A stretch of DNA of 64,000 nucleotides from Leifsonia sp052114085. Lineage in GTDB: Bacteria > Actinomycetota > Actinomycetes > Actinomycetales > Microbacteriaceae. The position numbers and the translations under genes are program-made. The notes under the pieces are model-generated. The model had not been told where the DNA came from and did not search any database. It saw only the letters and a program-made list of their open reading frames with translations. Position 1 is the stretch's first letter; each line of letters starts with the position of its first letter. The stretch lies in assembly GCF_052114085.1 (NCBI RefSeq), contig NZ_JBFREB010000001.1:62001-126000 (forward strand). The letters are read 5' to 3'. Shown piece after piece: positions 33,563-41,836 of the stretch.

Positions 33563-34776
33563 ACCCGGGGCGGCGGCTGGGGCCGTCGTCCGCGAACACC
33601 CGGAGCGCCATCCTGGACATGGTCCGTTCGGGCGGGACGGTCACGCGCACCGAGCTCGCCGAACGCTCGGGCCTGACCGCGACCTCGATCACCCGCGTGG
33701 TGAAGACGCTGATCGAGGAGGGCCTGGTCATCGAGACCGGCTTCAGCGAGTCGACCGGCGGAAAGCGGAGCAGCCTGCTCGAACTGAACACGAGAGGCCG
33801 CTACGCGGTCGGGCTTTCTCTCGACGCGGGTCGACTGACCTACGTCGTCACCGACCTGGCCGGCAACGTGATCGGTCGCCTGGTGTCGCCGGGCATCGAG
33901 GAGGCCGGGCCGAGCGAGGATGTGGTGCGCATCGCCCGCGAGCTGGGGCAGCTCCTCGTGCAACTCGACATCGCGCTCGAATCCGTCGTGGGAGTCGGCG
34001 TCGCCGGGGCCGGTCTCGACCTGGGCGCAGGGGCCGAGCGGCTCTCGATCACCTCCACCGAGTGGGAGTCGTTCGCGCTGAACAAGGCGCTGGAGCCCCG
34101 GATCGGGCTCCCCGTCGTGCGCGACAACGACGCTGCGTGCGCGGCGCTCGGTCAGTACTGGGCCGGCCGGGTGCCGGCGACGCAGGACTTCGCCACGCTC
34201 TACCTCTCGAACGGTTTCGGCCTCGGCATCATGGCCGGAGGGAGCGTCGCTCGCGGGGCGTCCTCGAATGTCGGTGAGATCGGCCACATGGTGATCGACA
34301 TCGACGGCCCGCAGTGCTGGTGCGGCGCGCGCGGGTGCCTGGAGATGCTGGCAGCGCCCCGGGCCGTGGTCGCCGCGGCGCTGGAGGACGACGCCCTCAC
34401 CGATCAACTGCAGCTCACGGGCGACCCGCAGCGCTTCCGCGCCGACTTCGAGGCGATCGCGCGCGCGGCAGCGCAGGGCGAGCCGCGCTGCTGCGAGCTG
34501 ATCAAGCGGTCGGCGCGGTACGTCGCCGCGGCGGTGCTCTCGATCGTGAACGTGCTCGACCTCGAACGCATCGTGCTCGCAGGTCCGGGCTTCGCCGACG
34601 CCGGTGCCGTGTACGTGCGCGAGATCCGCGAGTACGTCGAGCGGTTCGCCCGCACGCGTGCCATCCACCCGGTCGTCATCGAGCTGGCGGACCCGGGGCT
34701 GGATGCGGCCGCGGGAGGAGCAGCGACCCTCGCGCTGCAGCACGCACTCACCCCTCACGCCGCCCGCGGCCGCTAG
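33559..34776 (+). CDS. ROK-family transcriptional repressor (NagC/XylR type)
   Basis: The protein is 405 aa. A MarR-like winged helix (TVTRTELAERSGLTATSITR) lies at about residues 27-60. The ROK domain follows with an ATP/sugar region, GVGVAGAGLDLGAG. The zinc motif CWCGARGCLE is complete. ROK repressors bind sugars or sugar phosphates. Coupled to the HTH-less LacI-type protein and downstream of the sugar importer, it is the only DNA-binding protein in the island and its likely regulator. Confidence 0.94.
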   Translation: MNPGRRLGPSSANTRSAILDMVRSGGTVTRTELAERSGLTATSITRVVKTLIEEGLVIETGFSESTGGKRSSLLELNTRGRYAVGLSLDAGRLTYVVTDLAGNVIGRLVSPGIEEAGPSEDVVRIARELGQLLVQLDIALESVVGVGVAGAGLDLGAGAERLSITSTEWESFALNKALEPRIGLPVVRDNDAACAALGQYWAGRVPATQDFATLYLSNGFGLGIMAGGSVARGASSNVGEIGHMVIDIDGPQCWCGARGCLEMLAAPRAVVAAALEDDALTDQLQLTGDPQRFRADFEAIARAAAQGEPRCCELIKRSARYVAAAVLSIVNVLDLERIVLAGPGFADAGAVYVREIREYVERFARTRAIHPVVIELADPGLDAAAGGAATLALQHALTPHAARGR

Positions 34777-34850
34777 TTCCTCTGAGGCCTCTCAGCCGTT
34801 CGCCACGGTCGCCCAGGCTGACGGCACGCCGGTCCGGGATGCTTGGGGGC

Positions 34851-35630
34851 ATGCGCAATACCGTGCCTGCCGTCACCGCCCTGTTCTGGGTGACCAAGCT
34901 GCTGACGACAGCCATGGGGGAGACCGCCTCCGACTACCTGGTCAAGACAATCGACCCCGTCGTCGCCGTCGGCGGTGCTTTCCTGCTCTTCGCCGCGGCG
35001 CTCGTGCTGCAGTTCGCGGTGCGGCGGTACATCCCGTGGGTGTATTGGTCGGCGGTGCTCATGGTGGCGGTATTCGGAACGATGGTGGCCGATGTGCTCC
35101 ACGTCGAGCTCGGCATCCCGTACCTCGTGTCGACCGTCGTGCTCGCTGTGGCGCTCGCGGCCGTATTCGTGGTCTGGTACGCGACGCAACGAACCCTCTC
35201 GGTGCATCGGATCGACTCCCGTGCCCGTCAGTTCTTCTACTGGTGCGCTGTCCTGATGACCTTCGCCCTCGGCACCGCGCTCGGAGACCTGACCGCGGTG
35301 ACCTTCGGACTCGGCTATTTCGCGTCGGCGCTGGTGTTCGGCATCCTGTTCGCCATCCCGGGCATCGCCTACCGCTGGTGGGGGCTCGGGGCGACGGCGG
35401 CGTTCTGGTCGGCCTACGTGCTCACCCGGCCCTTCGGTGCGTCCGTCTCCGACGGTCTCGCGGTCTCCCACGCGCGCGGCGGACTCGCGCTGGGCACGGG
35501 CCCGGTGAGTATCGCGCTGCTGGCGGCGATCGTCGTGTGCGTCGCCGTCCTCAGCCGCCGCGGCGGGCGGACGGCCGGCGAGCCGTCCGCGGCCGCCTCG
35601 CCGGCGCCGTCGACGTCGTCCGCTTCGTGA
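34851..35630 (+). CDS. COG4705-type multi-helix membrane protein
   Basis: The protein is 259 aa with seven to eight membrane helices. It has the repeated motif characteristic of COG4705: FWVTKLLTTAMGETASDYLV and FYWCAVLMTFALGTALGDLT, each with a TxxGE/DxxxD core. The function is unknown. ATG preceded by GGGGG. Two hairpins follow the stop. Confidence 0.88.
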   Translation: MRNTVPAVTALFWVTKLLTTAMGETASDYLVKTIDPVVAVGGAFLLFAAALVLQFAVRRYIPWVYWSAVLMVAVFGTMVADVLHVELGIPYLVSTVVLAVALAAVFVVWYATQRTLSVHRIDSRARQFFYWCAVLMTFALGTALGDLTAVTFGLGYFASALVFGILFAIPGIAYRWWGLGATAAFWSAYVLTRPFGASVSDGLAVSHARGGLALGTGPVSIALLAAIVVCVAVLSRRGGRTAGEPSAAASPAPSTSSAS

Positions 35631-35639
35631 GTGCGCCCC

Positions 35640-35683
35640 TTCGGAACGTTTGCTGCTGCGCGACCGGCCGCACACGTTCCGAA
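35640..35683 (+). terminator. Hairpin after the COG4705 gene
   Basis: TTCGGAACGT and ACGTTCCGAA are perfect 10-nt arms, and pairing extends imperfectly inward. It lies 9 bp after the stop codon and has no U-run. Confidence 0.5.
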
Positions 35684-35731
35684 CTGCCGCAGTCGCTCGG
35701 CGCGGGGGCGTGAAAGAGCCCGGGCGCAAAA

Positions 35732-35756
35732 AAGCCCCGCCTTTCAGGCGGGGCTT
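35732..35756 (-). terminator. Rho-independent terminator of tRNA-Arg
   Basis: A 10-bp stem AAGCCCCGCC / GGCGGGGCTT with a TTTCA loop. On the minus strand it is followed by TTTTTT, so it is a strong terminator for the leftward tRNA transcript. On the plus strand CTTCTTCT follows, so it may also stop rightward transcription. Confidence 0.88.
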
Positions 35757-35778
35757 CTTCTACTGTCTCAACCAGTAT

Positions 35779-35813
35779 GCGTCTGTCAGACACAGCGCGT
35801 CTCTCGGACACAG
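35779..35813. repeat. Tandem 18-nt imperfect repeat at the tRNA 3' flank
   Basis: GCGTCTGTCAGACACAG (35779-35795) is repeated as GCGTCTCTCGGACACAG (35797-35813), 15 of 17 matching. It abuts the 3' end of tRNA-Arg and is transcribed in its trailer. Confidence 0.55.
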
Positions 35814-35886
35814 TGCGCCACGAGGGATTCGAACCCCCAACCTTCTGATCCGTAGTCAGATGCTCTATCCGTTGAGCTAGTGGCGC
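35814..35886 (-). tRNA. tRNA-Arg (anticodon ACG)
   Basis: A complete 73-nt cloverleaf on the minus strand. The acceptor GCGCCAC pairs with GTGGCGC, with discriminator A. The D-arm is GCTC/GAGC, the anticodon stem TCTGA/TCAGA holds loop CTACGGA with anticodon ACG, and the T-arm contains GGTTCGAATCC. CCA is not encoded. It reads CGN codons after A34-to-inosine conversion. There is a strong terminator about 57 bp downstream. Confidence 0.97.
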
Positions 35887-35912
35887 ATGATCCAAACGGA
35901 CCGGATAAGAGC

Positions 35913-36299
35913 CTACATGACCCCATCCAAGACCGCCAATTGGCGACGCAGAGCGACCTGACGGTACGAGGTTTCGATCAGCTCGGCCGTCTCCGACCAG
36001 TCCGCGGCCGATCGGTCCAGTTCGATGGCGAGCCACCCGCTCGGTCCCCAGTACTTCGGGACGAACACGCGTGAGTCCTCCCGTCAGGCGGGCGCCTCCG
36101 CCGGATCGGGCTTGAAGACGAGGGTATCGGTGCGATCCATGGCGGCTCCGAGGACGGCGAAGGCGCGGCCGCTCTCGCCCGCCTTCCACGAGGGACGGCC
36201 GTGGTTGAGCGTCTCCACCGCCTCCGGGAGGCGCAGGGCCAGCGCCCGCACGCGCGAGACCAACGGGTCGTCGTCGTCGAACAGCAAGGGATGCTCCAT
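35913..36299 (-). pseudogene. YjbR/MmcQ-family gene interrupted by in-frame TGA
   Basis: One frame encodes both halves of a YjbR/MmcQ protein. Residues 1-71 read RVRALALRLPEAVETLNHG and TDTLVFKPDPAEAPA. A TGA stop (36084-36086) follows, and the same frame continues REDSRVFVPKYWGPSGWLAI, ELDRSAADWSETAEL and YRQVALRR to a stop at 35913. The whole is 128 codons, the family's usual length, and all conserved blocks are present on both sides. It is therefore a recent nonsense mutation or a sequencing error rather than an unrelated ORF. The family adopts a CyaY-like fold of unclear function. Confidence 0.82.
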
Positions 36300-36315
36300 C
36301 AGCGCGGCTCCTCCA

Positions 36316-37095
36316 TCACCGGAACACTTCGTCCAGGAAGCACACCAGCGCGCGCCAACTGCGCGCGTCGGCGATCGGCCGGTAACGGTCGGTGCCGGGG
36401 ATGGTGAACGCGTGCGGGGCCCCGGAGTACGTGGTCACCTGCCAGTCGACGTGCGGTGCCTCGCGGAGCTCCTTCTCGAAGGCGACGACCGCCTCGTCGG
36501 GGACGACAGGGTCCGAGCCGCCCGTCAGCACCAGCAACGACCCGGCGATCTGCGCCGCGTCCGACGGGTCGTGGGCGATCAGCCCGCCGTGGAAGGAGAC
36601 CACCCCGCGCACCGGCGCACCGGTGCGCGCGAACTCCACGGCGGCGGTTCCGCCGAAGCAGTAGCCGATCACCGCCAGCCGCGCCGGGTCGACGCTGGGC
36701 TGCTGCTGCAGCCAGCTGAAGCCGGCAGCGGCCCGCGCGCGCAGCAGTTGCAGGTCGCGGTAGTACTTTCCGGCCTCCGCCGGCGCCGCGTCGCCGGTGG
36801 GCCGGACGCCGGCGCCGTACAGGTCGGCCGCGAAGGCGACATACCCGCTCCGGGCGAGCATCTGCGCGCGCATCCGGACGTTGTCGGCGACGCCGTACCA
36901 GTCGTGAAGGATGAGAACCGCCGGACGTCGCTCATCCGCCTGCGCGTCTCGGGCCAGGTAGCCCTCAAGCGGTAGGCCCTCGTGCTCGTAGGCCACGGTC
37001 TCGGCCTCGATGACGGAGTGCTCGCCGATCGGCACCTGCTCGAGGAGGGCCTGGTAAGGGGGGGCGAGGGTGGGCGACGGAGCGTCGAACGTCAC
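36316..37095 (-). CDS. Dienelactone hydrolase family protein
   Basis: The protein is 259 aa. It has the DLH alpha/beta fold with a cysteine nucleophile in VIGYCFGGTA, acid in LTGGSDPVVP and His in GAPHAFT. The N-terminal segment LEGYLARD precedes PAVLILHDWYG. It hydrolyses carboxymethylenebutenolide-type lactones or related esters. It is 16 nt upstream of the yjbR remnant on the same strand. Confidence 0.92.
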   Translation of the reverse strand: MTFDAPSPTLAPPYQALLEQVPIGEHSVIEAETVAYEHEGLPLEGYLARDAQADERRPAVLILHDWYGVADNVRMRAQMLARSGYVAFAADLYGAGVRPTGDAAPAEAGKYYRDLQLLRARAAAGFSWLQQQPSVDPARLAVIGYCFGGTAAVEFARTGAPVRGVVSFHGGLIAHDPSDAAQIAGSLLVLTGGSDPVVPDEAVVAFEKELREAPHVDWQVTTYSGAPHAFTIPGTDRYRPIADARSWRALVCFLDEVFR

Positions 37096-37264
37096 GGTGG
37101 GACTCCAGGGTCGTCACGTCGCACGGTCGGCGGGCGCCGCCGGCGGCCTGGTCTGCTGTGACCTCGGTCGCGGAACTGCGCGGGAGCCCTCGGGTGCGGG
37201 TCGGGTTCCCACGGGCTCAGACTACTCCGCTTCCTCTGGGACCCAGCGGACGTACCATGGGCGC

Positions 37265-37558
37265 ATGGCCACCGAGTTCAGTGATCAGAAGGATGCGAGC
37301 CGCTTCGCGATGCACATCGACGGCGAGTTGGTGGGGGTGCTCGACTACAGCATCCTGGGCAGCTCGATCTCGCTGACGCGGGCCTTCACCGTCCCGCACC
37401 GCCGCGGCAAGGGGTACGCGGCTCAGCTGGTCGAGTACGCCGTCGACGAGATAGAGAAGGACGGTTCCCGGCACATCGTCCCGATGTGCTGGTACGTGGC
37501 CGACTGGTTCGAAGCGCACCCCGAACGCGCTGCGCTGCTGCAGCGGCGCGCCGGCTGA
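37265..37558 (+). CDS. Small GNAT-fold N-acetyltransferase (COG2388 type)
   Basis: The protein is 97 aa, the compact YjdJ-like acetyltransferase size. The core has GVLDYSILGSSISLTRAFTV, then the acetyl-CoA loop RRGKGYAAQLVEYAVDE, and IVPMCWYVADWFEAHPE at the C-terminus. A TACCAT -10-like hexamer ends 6 nt before the ATG and no ribosome-binding site is visible, so the mRNA may be leaderless. Confidence 0.9.
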   Translation: MATEFSDQKDASRFAMHIDGELVGVLDYSILGSSISLTRAFTVPHRRGKGYAAQLVEYAVDEIEKDGSRHIVPMCWYVADWFEAHPERAALLQRRAG

Positions 37559-37565
37559 TCGCCCG

Positions 37566-38567
37566 ATGAGAGACATCACCGGCGACTCCCCTTCACGGCT
37601 CGTCGCCCGGGTCTCCCGTTTCGGGGACCCGACCGCGATGGTGCTGGCCCGCGAGCCGTTGCGCCCGCCGCGCGGCAACGACGTCATCGTCCGGGTGACC
37701 CACGCGTCGCTCGGGGCGACCGACCTGCTCGCCCGGCGGGGCGGGTACGTCCTCCAGCCCGCGCCGGGATTCGTGACGGGGTACGACTTCGTCGGTGAAC
37801 TGATGACGGAGTCGGCCGTGTCCGTCGCGCTGGGCTTGCGCGAAGGTGCGACGGTCGCCGGCGTTCTGCCGCGGATGGGTTCCCACACCACGTTCCTCAC
37901 CGTCGCGCCGACCCTGCTCGTGGCGGTTCCGCAGGGCATGGACCCGGCAGTGGCCGCTGTCCTCCCGCTCGACGGCGTGACGGCCGCGCACGCTCTAGAG
38001 CTCGCGGGTCCGGCCCGCCGCGTGCTCGTGCAGGGTGCATCCGGCGCCGTCGGCTCGCTCGCGGTGCAGCTGGCCCAGCGCTCCGGACGGACCGTCGTCG
38101 GCACCGCCTCCGCGCGAACGGCGGACCGGGTGCGCGCGTTCGGCATCCCGGTGGTCGATCACACTGCGGACGACTGGCCTGCGCTGGTCCGCGCCGCGGC
38201 GGGGGGAGCGGTGGATGCGGCCATCGACCACACGGGATCCCCCCGGGTCCGCGAGGTTCTCGCGGCGGGCGGCACCCTGGTCCGCACCGCGTTCGCCGGC
38301 AGGCCGGGGCACGAGCGGGCCGACGCCCTCCGCGGTGCTGCGATCGCCGGGCGACACCGCTGGGAGCGGGTGTGCAGCGCTCCGCTGTACGTCTCGACGC
38401 AGCGAAACGCCTATCGCCGGATGCTGTCGTCGTTGCTGGCGGACGCCGCCTCAGGCTCCGTGACGATCGCCGAGCCCGTCCTTCACCCGCTCACCGAGGT
38501 GTGGGAGGCGCACCGGGCTGCCGAGTCGCTCCCGCCCGGCAGGAAAGTCGTGCTCGCCGTCGGCTGA
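37566..38567 (+). CDS. MDR-family (zinc-less) alcohol dehydrogenase/quinone reductase
   Basis: The protein is 333 aa. It has GroES-like residues 30-130, then the nucleotide-binding fold RVLVQGASGAVGSLAVQLAQ. The zinc-binding cysteines of classical alcohol dehydrogenases are absent, so it is a quinone-oxidoreductase-like MDR enzyme. It lies 7 nt after the GNAT stop and is probably in the same operon. Confidence 0.9.
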   Translation: MRDITGDSPSRLVARVSRFGDPTAMVLAREPLRPPRGNDVIVRVTHASLGATDLLARRGGYVLQPAPGFVTGYDFVGELMTESAVSVALGLREGATVAGVLPRMGSHTTFLTVAPTLLVAVPQGMDPAVAAVLPLDGVTAAHALELAGPARRVLVQGASGAVGSLAVQLAQRSGRTVVGTASARTADRVRAFGIPVVDHTADDWPALVRAAAGGAVDAAIDHTGSPRVREVLAAGGTLVRTAFAGRPGHERADALRGAAIAGRHRWERVCSAPLYVSTQRNAYRRMLSSLLADAASGSVTIAEPVLHPLTEVWEAHRAAESLPPGRKVVLAVG

Positions 38568-38571
38568 TCGG

Positions 38572-38937
38572 TCAGAACGCGAACATCTGCCCGAGGATCA
38601 CGACGGCGATGATGAAGAGGACGACGATCGTCGCGATCGTGATGACGGCGCGGGAAGAGAGCCGTGCGATCCCGAAGCCGACCAGAAACGGCAGAGCAAG
38701 GCAGCCGAGGGCGAGGACCCACCAGAACGCCGCAAAGCCTCCCGCCGAGGCGGACTCCAGTCGGCCGCCGAACAGCTTCTGGGTGGTCGGATGCGTCGCG
38801 AAGGCAATACATGCCGACAGCGGATACGCGATGAGCACGGCGGTGATCAGTCCCGCGAAAGCGCCCCACAGCCCTCGCTTCTCACCGAGCTGCAGCGTCT
38901 CTTCCTGATGCGGGGCCTGACGGCTCTTCGTGCTCAT
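38572..38937 (-). CDS. Three-helix membrane protein, hypothetical
   Basis: The protein is 121 aa. The N-terminus is charged (STKSRQAPHQEETLQLGEKR). Three hydrophobic helices follow (GAFAGLITAVLIAYPLSA; GFAAFWWVLALGCLALPFL; VITIATIVVLFIIAVVILG). No family is recognised. The ATG at 38937 is chosen; 38949 is possible. Convergent with the MDR gene, 4 nt apart. Confidence 0.75.
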   Translation of the reverse strand: MSTKSRQAPHQEETLQLGEKRGLWGAFAGLITAVLIAYPLSACIAFATHPTTQKLFGGRLESASAGGFAAFWWVLALGCLALPFLVGFGIARLSSRAVITIATIVVLFIIAVVILGQMFAF

Positions 38938-39085
38938 GGCGGACAGCATAGCCAGCGGCTCGGCGCTCGGGAACACACCGCGTTCGGCCAGGCTGCCCGT
39001 CGGCCCGCGACTTTCATCCGATTCTCCCAGCGGACTCGTGGCACTCAGTGCCATAATTGGCCAGAACCCACAAGGAGGGACGACG

Positions 39086-40096
39086 ATGACCGATCCGAAG
39101 CCATTGACGGCACACAGCACCATCGGTGAGTGGCTGGAGCACCCGAAGGGCGCCCCGCTCATCCACGGATTCCTCGCGCAGGCGGGCGTCGGCGAGGAGA
39201 TGCTCGCGCCGGTGCGCGGCCTCCCGCTGCAGCAGCTGGTCGCGATGAGCCAAGGACAGCTGCCCCAGTCGGTGGTCGACGACCTTGTCCTGCAGGCGAA
39301 CGACGGTGTCATGCCGGAGGATGTCGTGACCGGATGGGTGGAGAAGGTGTCAGCCGGCCGATTCGAAGGCCGGACGATCATCGTGACCGGCGCAGCCTCG
39401 GGGATCGGACGCGCCACCGCCTCACGAGTCGCCCGCGAGGGCGGCCACGTGGTCGCTGTCGACATCTCCGCCGACCGCCTCGCGGACCTCGCCTCGTCGC
39501 TGCCCGACGGCTCCGTCGTGACCGTGGTCGGCGACATCACCCGGCAGGCCGACATCGACAGCATCGTGGCGGCAGCGGGCGACCGGATCGACGGGCTCGC
39601 GAACATCGCCGGCGTCAACGACGACTTCTCGCCGGCACACGAGACGTCGGACGCGGTCTGGGACCGAACCATCGGCATCAACCTGACGGGCGGTTTCAAG
39701 CTGACCCGCGCGGTCCTCCCTGCCATGCTCCAGGCCGGACAGGGATCCATCGTCAACGTGGCCTCGGAGGCGGGGCTCCGCGGCAACGCGTCGGGCACGG
39801 CGTACACCGTCTCCAAGCACGGCGTCGTCGGCCTCACGCGCAGCACCGCTTTCATGTACGGGCCGCAGGGCGTCCGGGTGAACGCGGTCGCCCCGGGCGG
39901 CGTCGCGACGGGCATCCCGATGCCGGCCACGCCATCGGAGGCGGGCATGGCTCGCCTCACGCCGTTCCAGCAGCAGATCCCGACCATCGCCACCGCGGAG
40001 CAACTCGCGGCGTCGATCACCTTCCTGCTCAGCGACGACGGCGTCAACATCAACGGTGCCGTCCTCCCGAGCGACGGCGGCTGGTCGGTGCAGTAG
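39086..40096 (+). CDS. SDR oxidoreductase fused to an N-terminal helical domain
   Basis: The protein is 336 aa; ATG with AAGGAGG. Residues 95-336 form a classical short-chain dehydrogenase: cofactor motif GAASGIGRATA, NIAG, catalytic Ser region NVASEAG and YTVSKHG, and PGGVATGIPMP. Residues 1-85 are an extra helical domain (IGEWLEHPKGAPLIHGFLAQ, PVRGLPLQQLVAMSQGQLPQ). It resembles the C-terminal domain often seen after GH3 beta-glucosidases. The fusion may localise the enzyme with carbohydrate substrates. Confidence 0.9.
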   Translation: MTDPKPLTAHSTIGEWLEHPKGAPLIHGFLAQAGVGEEMLAPVRGLPLQQLVAMSQGQLPQSVVDDLVLQANDGVMPEDVVTGWVEKVSAGRFEGRTIIVTGAASGIGRATASRVAREGGHVVAVDISADRLADLASSLPDGSVVTVVGDITRQADIDSIVAAAGDRIDGLANIAGVNDDFSPAHETSDAVWDRTIGINLTGGFKLTRAVLPAMLQAGQGSIVNVASEAGLRGNASGTAYTVSKHGVVGLTRSTAFMYGPQGVRVNAVAPGGVATGIPMPATPSEAGMARLTPFQQQIPTIATAEQLAASITFLLSDDGVNINGAVLPSDGGWSVQ

Positions 40097-40160
40097 TCAG
40101 GATCGGCATCCTCGTCGAGGGACGACGAGCACGACCCGTCCGAGCGGCTACGGTGGCCGC

Positions 40161-41792
40161 ATGTCTCGCATCGAAGAGGTCGCCCGCGAATCGTTCGGCT
40201 GGGCGGAGTTACGACCCCGGCTCGCGGCAGCGATGGAGGTGCTGCTCGACGGCGGTGACGTCCTCGCGGTGATGCCGACCGGGTACGGCAAGTCGTCGCT
40301 GTATCAGGTGACCGGCACCGTCCTCGGCGGAGTGACGATCGTGGTCTCTCCGCTGATCTCGCTGCAGGAGGACCAGGTCCGCGCGCTGGCTGAGGCAAAG
40401 GATGTGCCGCGGGCGTTCGCGATCAACTCGTCCGCCGGTCTGCGGGAACGTGAGCGCGACTGGGAGGCGTTGGAGTCCGGCGAACCCGGCTTCGCCTTCC
40501 TCGCTCCCGAGCAGCTTGCGAACGCGGAGGTGCGTGAGCGGCTACGCGCTCTGCCCGTCTCCCTGTTCGCGGTCGACGAGGCGCACTGCGTGTCGTCGTG
40601 GGGTCACGACTTCCGCCCCGACTACCTCCTCCTCGGTGACGTCATCGAGGAGCTCGGGCATCCACCCGTGGTGGCCATGACGGCGACGGGGGCTCCACCC
40701 GTCCGCGCCGAGATCGGGGAGCGGCTCGGGATGCGGCGACCGCGGCTCTTCGCCACCGGTTTCGACCGTCCCAACCTGCGCCTGGAGGTGCGGCGCTACG
40801 AGGAGGACTCCGAGAAGCGCTCCGCCGTCGTCGCCCAGGTGCGCGACCTCGCGGGCTCCGGCCTCGTCTACACCGCCACCCGGAAGGACGCCGAGCTGTA
40901 CGCGGAAGAGCTGGAACAGGGCGGCATTCCGTCCGCGGCATACCATGCCGGTCTGCGGCGGGCGGAGCGGGACGACGTCTACGAGCGGTTCATGGACGAC
41001 AGCGCGCGCGTCGTGACGGCGACCAGCGCGTTCGGGATGGGGATCGACAAGCACGATGTGCGCTTCGTCGTCCACGCGTCGGTGACGGACTCGCTGGACA
41101 GCTATTACCAGGAGGCCGGGCGGGCTGGACGAGACGGCGATCCGGCGCTCGTCACGCTGCACTACCGGCCCGAGGACTTCGCGCTGACCAAGTTCTTCTC
41201 CGGGGGAGGCCCGGATGCGGACGACCTGACGAGCGTCTTCGCCGCAGTCCGCGAACGCCCGGGGATCAGCCGTGACGACCTGTCCGAGAAGACCGGCATC
41301 AGCGTCCGCTCCCTCGGACGGTTGCTGGGCCTACTGCGCGATGCGGATGCACTCGCCGGGTCCGACGATGACCTCCAGGCAGCCGACCTCACGCCCGTGC
41401 AGGCCGCATCCCGGGCGGAGGCCGAGGCGGAGGCGCGGCAGCGCATCGAGCACTCCCGGTCGCAACTGATGCAGGAGTATGCCGAGACGGGCATGTGCCG
41501 TCGGCAGTTCCTGCTGGGCTACTTCGGCGAGGAGCTCCCGGAGCCGTGCGGCAATTGCGACACGTGCTCGTCGGGCAGCGCGTACCGCTGGGCGGAAGAG
41601 CACGACGCCGCGGGTGAGACTCCCTACCCGGTGGCGGCGCGCGTGACTCATCGAACCTGGGGCGCCGGCATCGTCATGCACACTGACACGGACCGGATCA
41701 CGGTGTTCTTCGACGAGGCGGGCTACAAGGTCCTGTCGCTCACTGTGGTGAAGGACGGCGGTCTGCTGGAGGTGGTCGGGCCGGCCGCCTGA
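40161..41792 (+). CDS. recQ: RecQ-like ATP-dependent DNA helicase
   Basis: The protein is 543 aa. Helicase motifs are intact: I (MPTGYGKSSLYQV), II (VDEAHCVSSWGHDFRPDY), III (AMTATGAPPV) and VI (QEAGRAGRDGD). The zinc-binding domain is present as CRRQFLLGYFGE, then CGNCDTC. The RecQ HRDC domain is absent. The C-terminal 70 residues are a small SH3-like domain of DUF3553 type (VTHRTWGAGIVMHTDTDRIT). It unwinds DNA 3' to 5' in repair. This is the short actinobacterial RecQ form. Confidence 0.93.
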   Translation: MSRIEEVARESFGWAELRPRLAAAMEVLLDGGDVLAVMPTGYGKSSLYQVTGTVLGGVTIVVSPLISLQEDQVRALAEAKDVPRAFAINSSAGLRERERDWEALESGEPGFAFLAPEQLANAEVRERLRALPVSLFAVDEAHCVSSWGHDFRPDYLLLGDVIEELGHPPVVAMTATGAPPVRAEIGERLGMRRPRLFATGFDRPNLRLEVRRYEEDSEKRSAVVAQVRDLAGSGLVYTATRKDAELYAEELEQGGIPSAAYHAGLRRAERDDVYERFMDDSARVVTATSAFGMGIDKHDVRFVVHASVTDSLDSYYQEAGRAGRDGDPALVTLHYRPEDFALTKFFSGGGPDADDLTSVFAAVRERPGISRDDLSEKTGISVRSLGRLLGLLRDADALAGSDDDLQAADLTPVQAASRAEAEAEARQRIEHSRSQLMQEYAETGMCRRQFLLGYFGEELPEPCGNCDTCSSGSAYRWAEEHDAAGETPYPVAARVTHRTWGAGIVMHTDTDRITVFFDEAGYKVLSLTVVKDGGLLEVVGPAA

Positions 41793-41836
41793 GCGGTCAG
41801 CCGCGCAGCCGCGCAGTCGCGCAGCCGCGCGGCCTT

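Noticed and set aside
35631..35912. A prophage or island attachment site at tRNA-Arg
   Set aside because: There is no integrase and no second copy of the tRNA 3' end in the window; only a local tandem repeat is present.
36084..36086. TGA in the yjbR frame as a selenocysteine codon
   Set aside because: The family does not use selenocysteine there and I saw no SECIS-like hairpin just downstream.
41799..41833. CGCGCAGCC-type tandem repeats as a CRISPR or regulatory array
   Set aside because: The units are only about 9 nt and imperfect, which fits simple slippage in GC-rich DNA.
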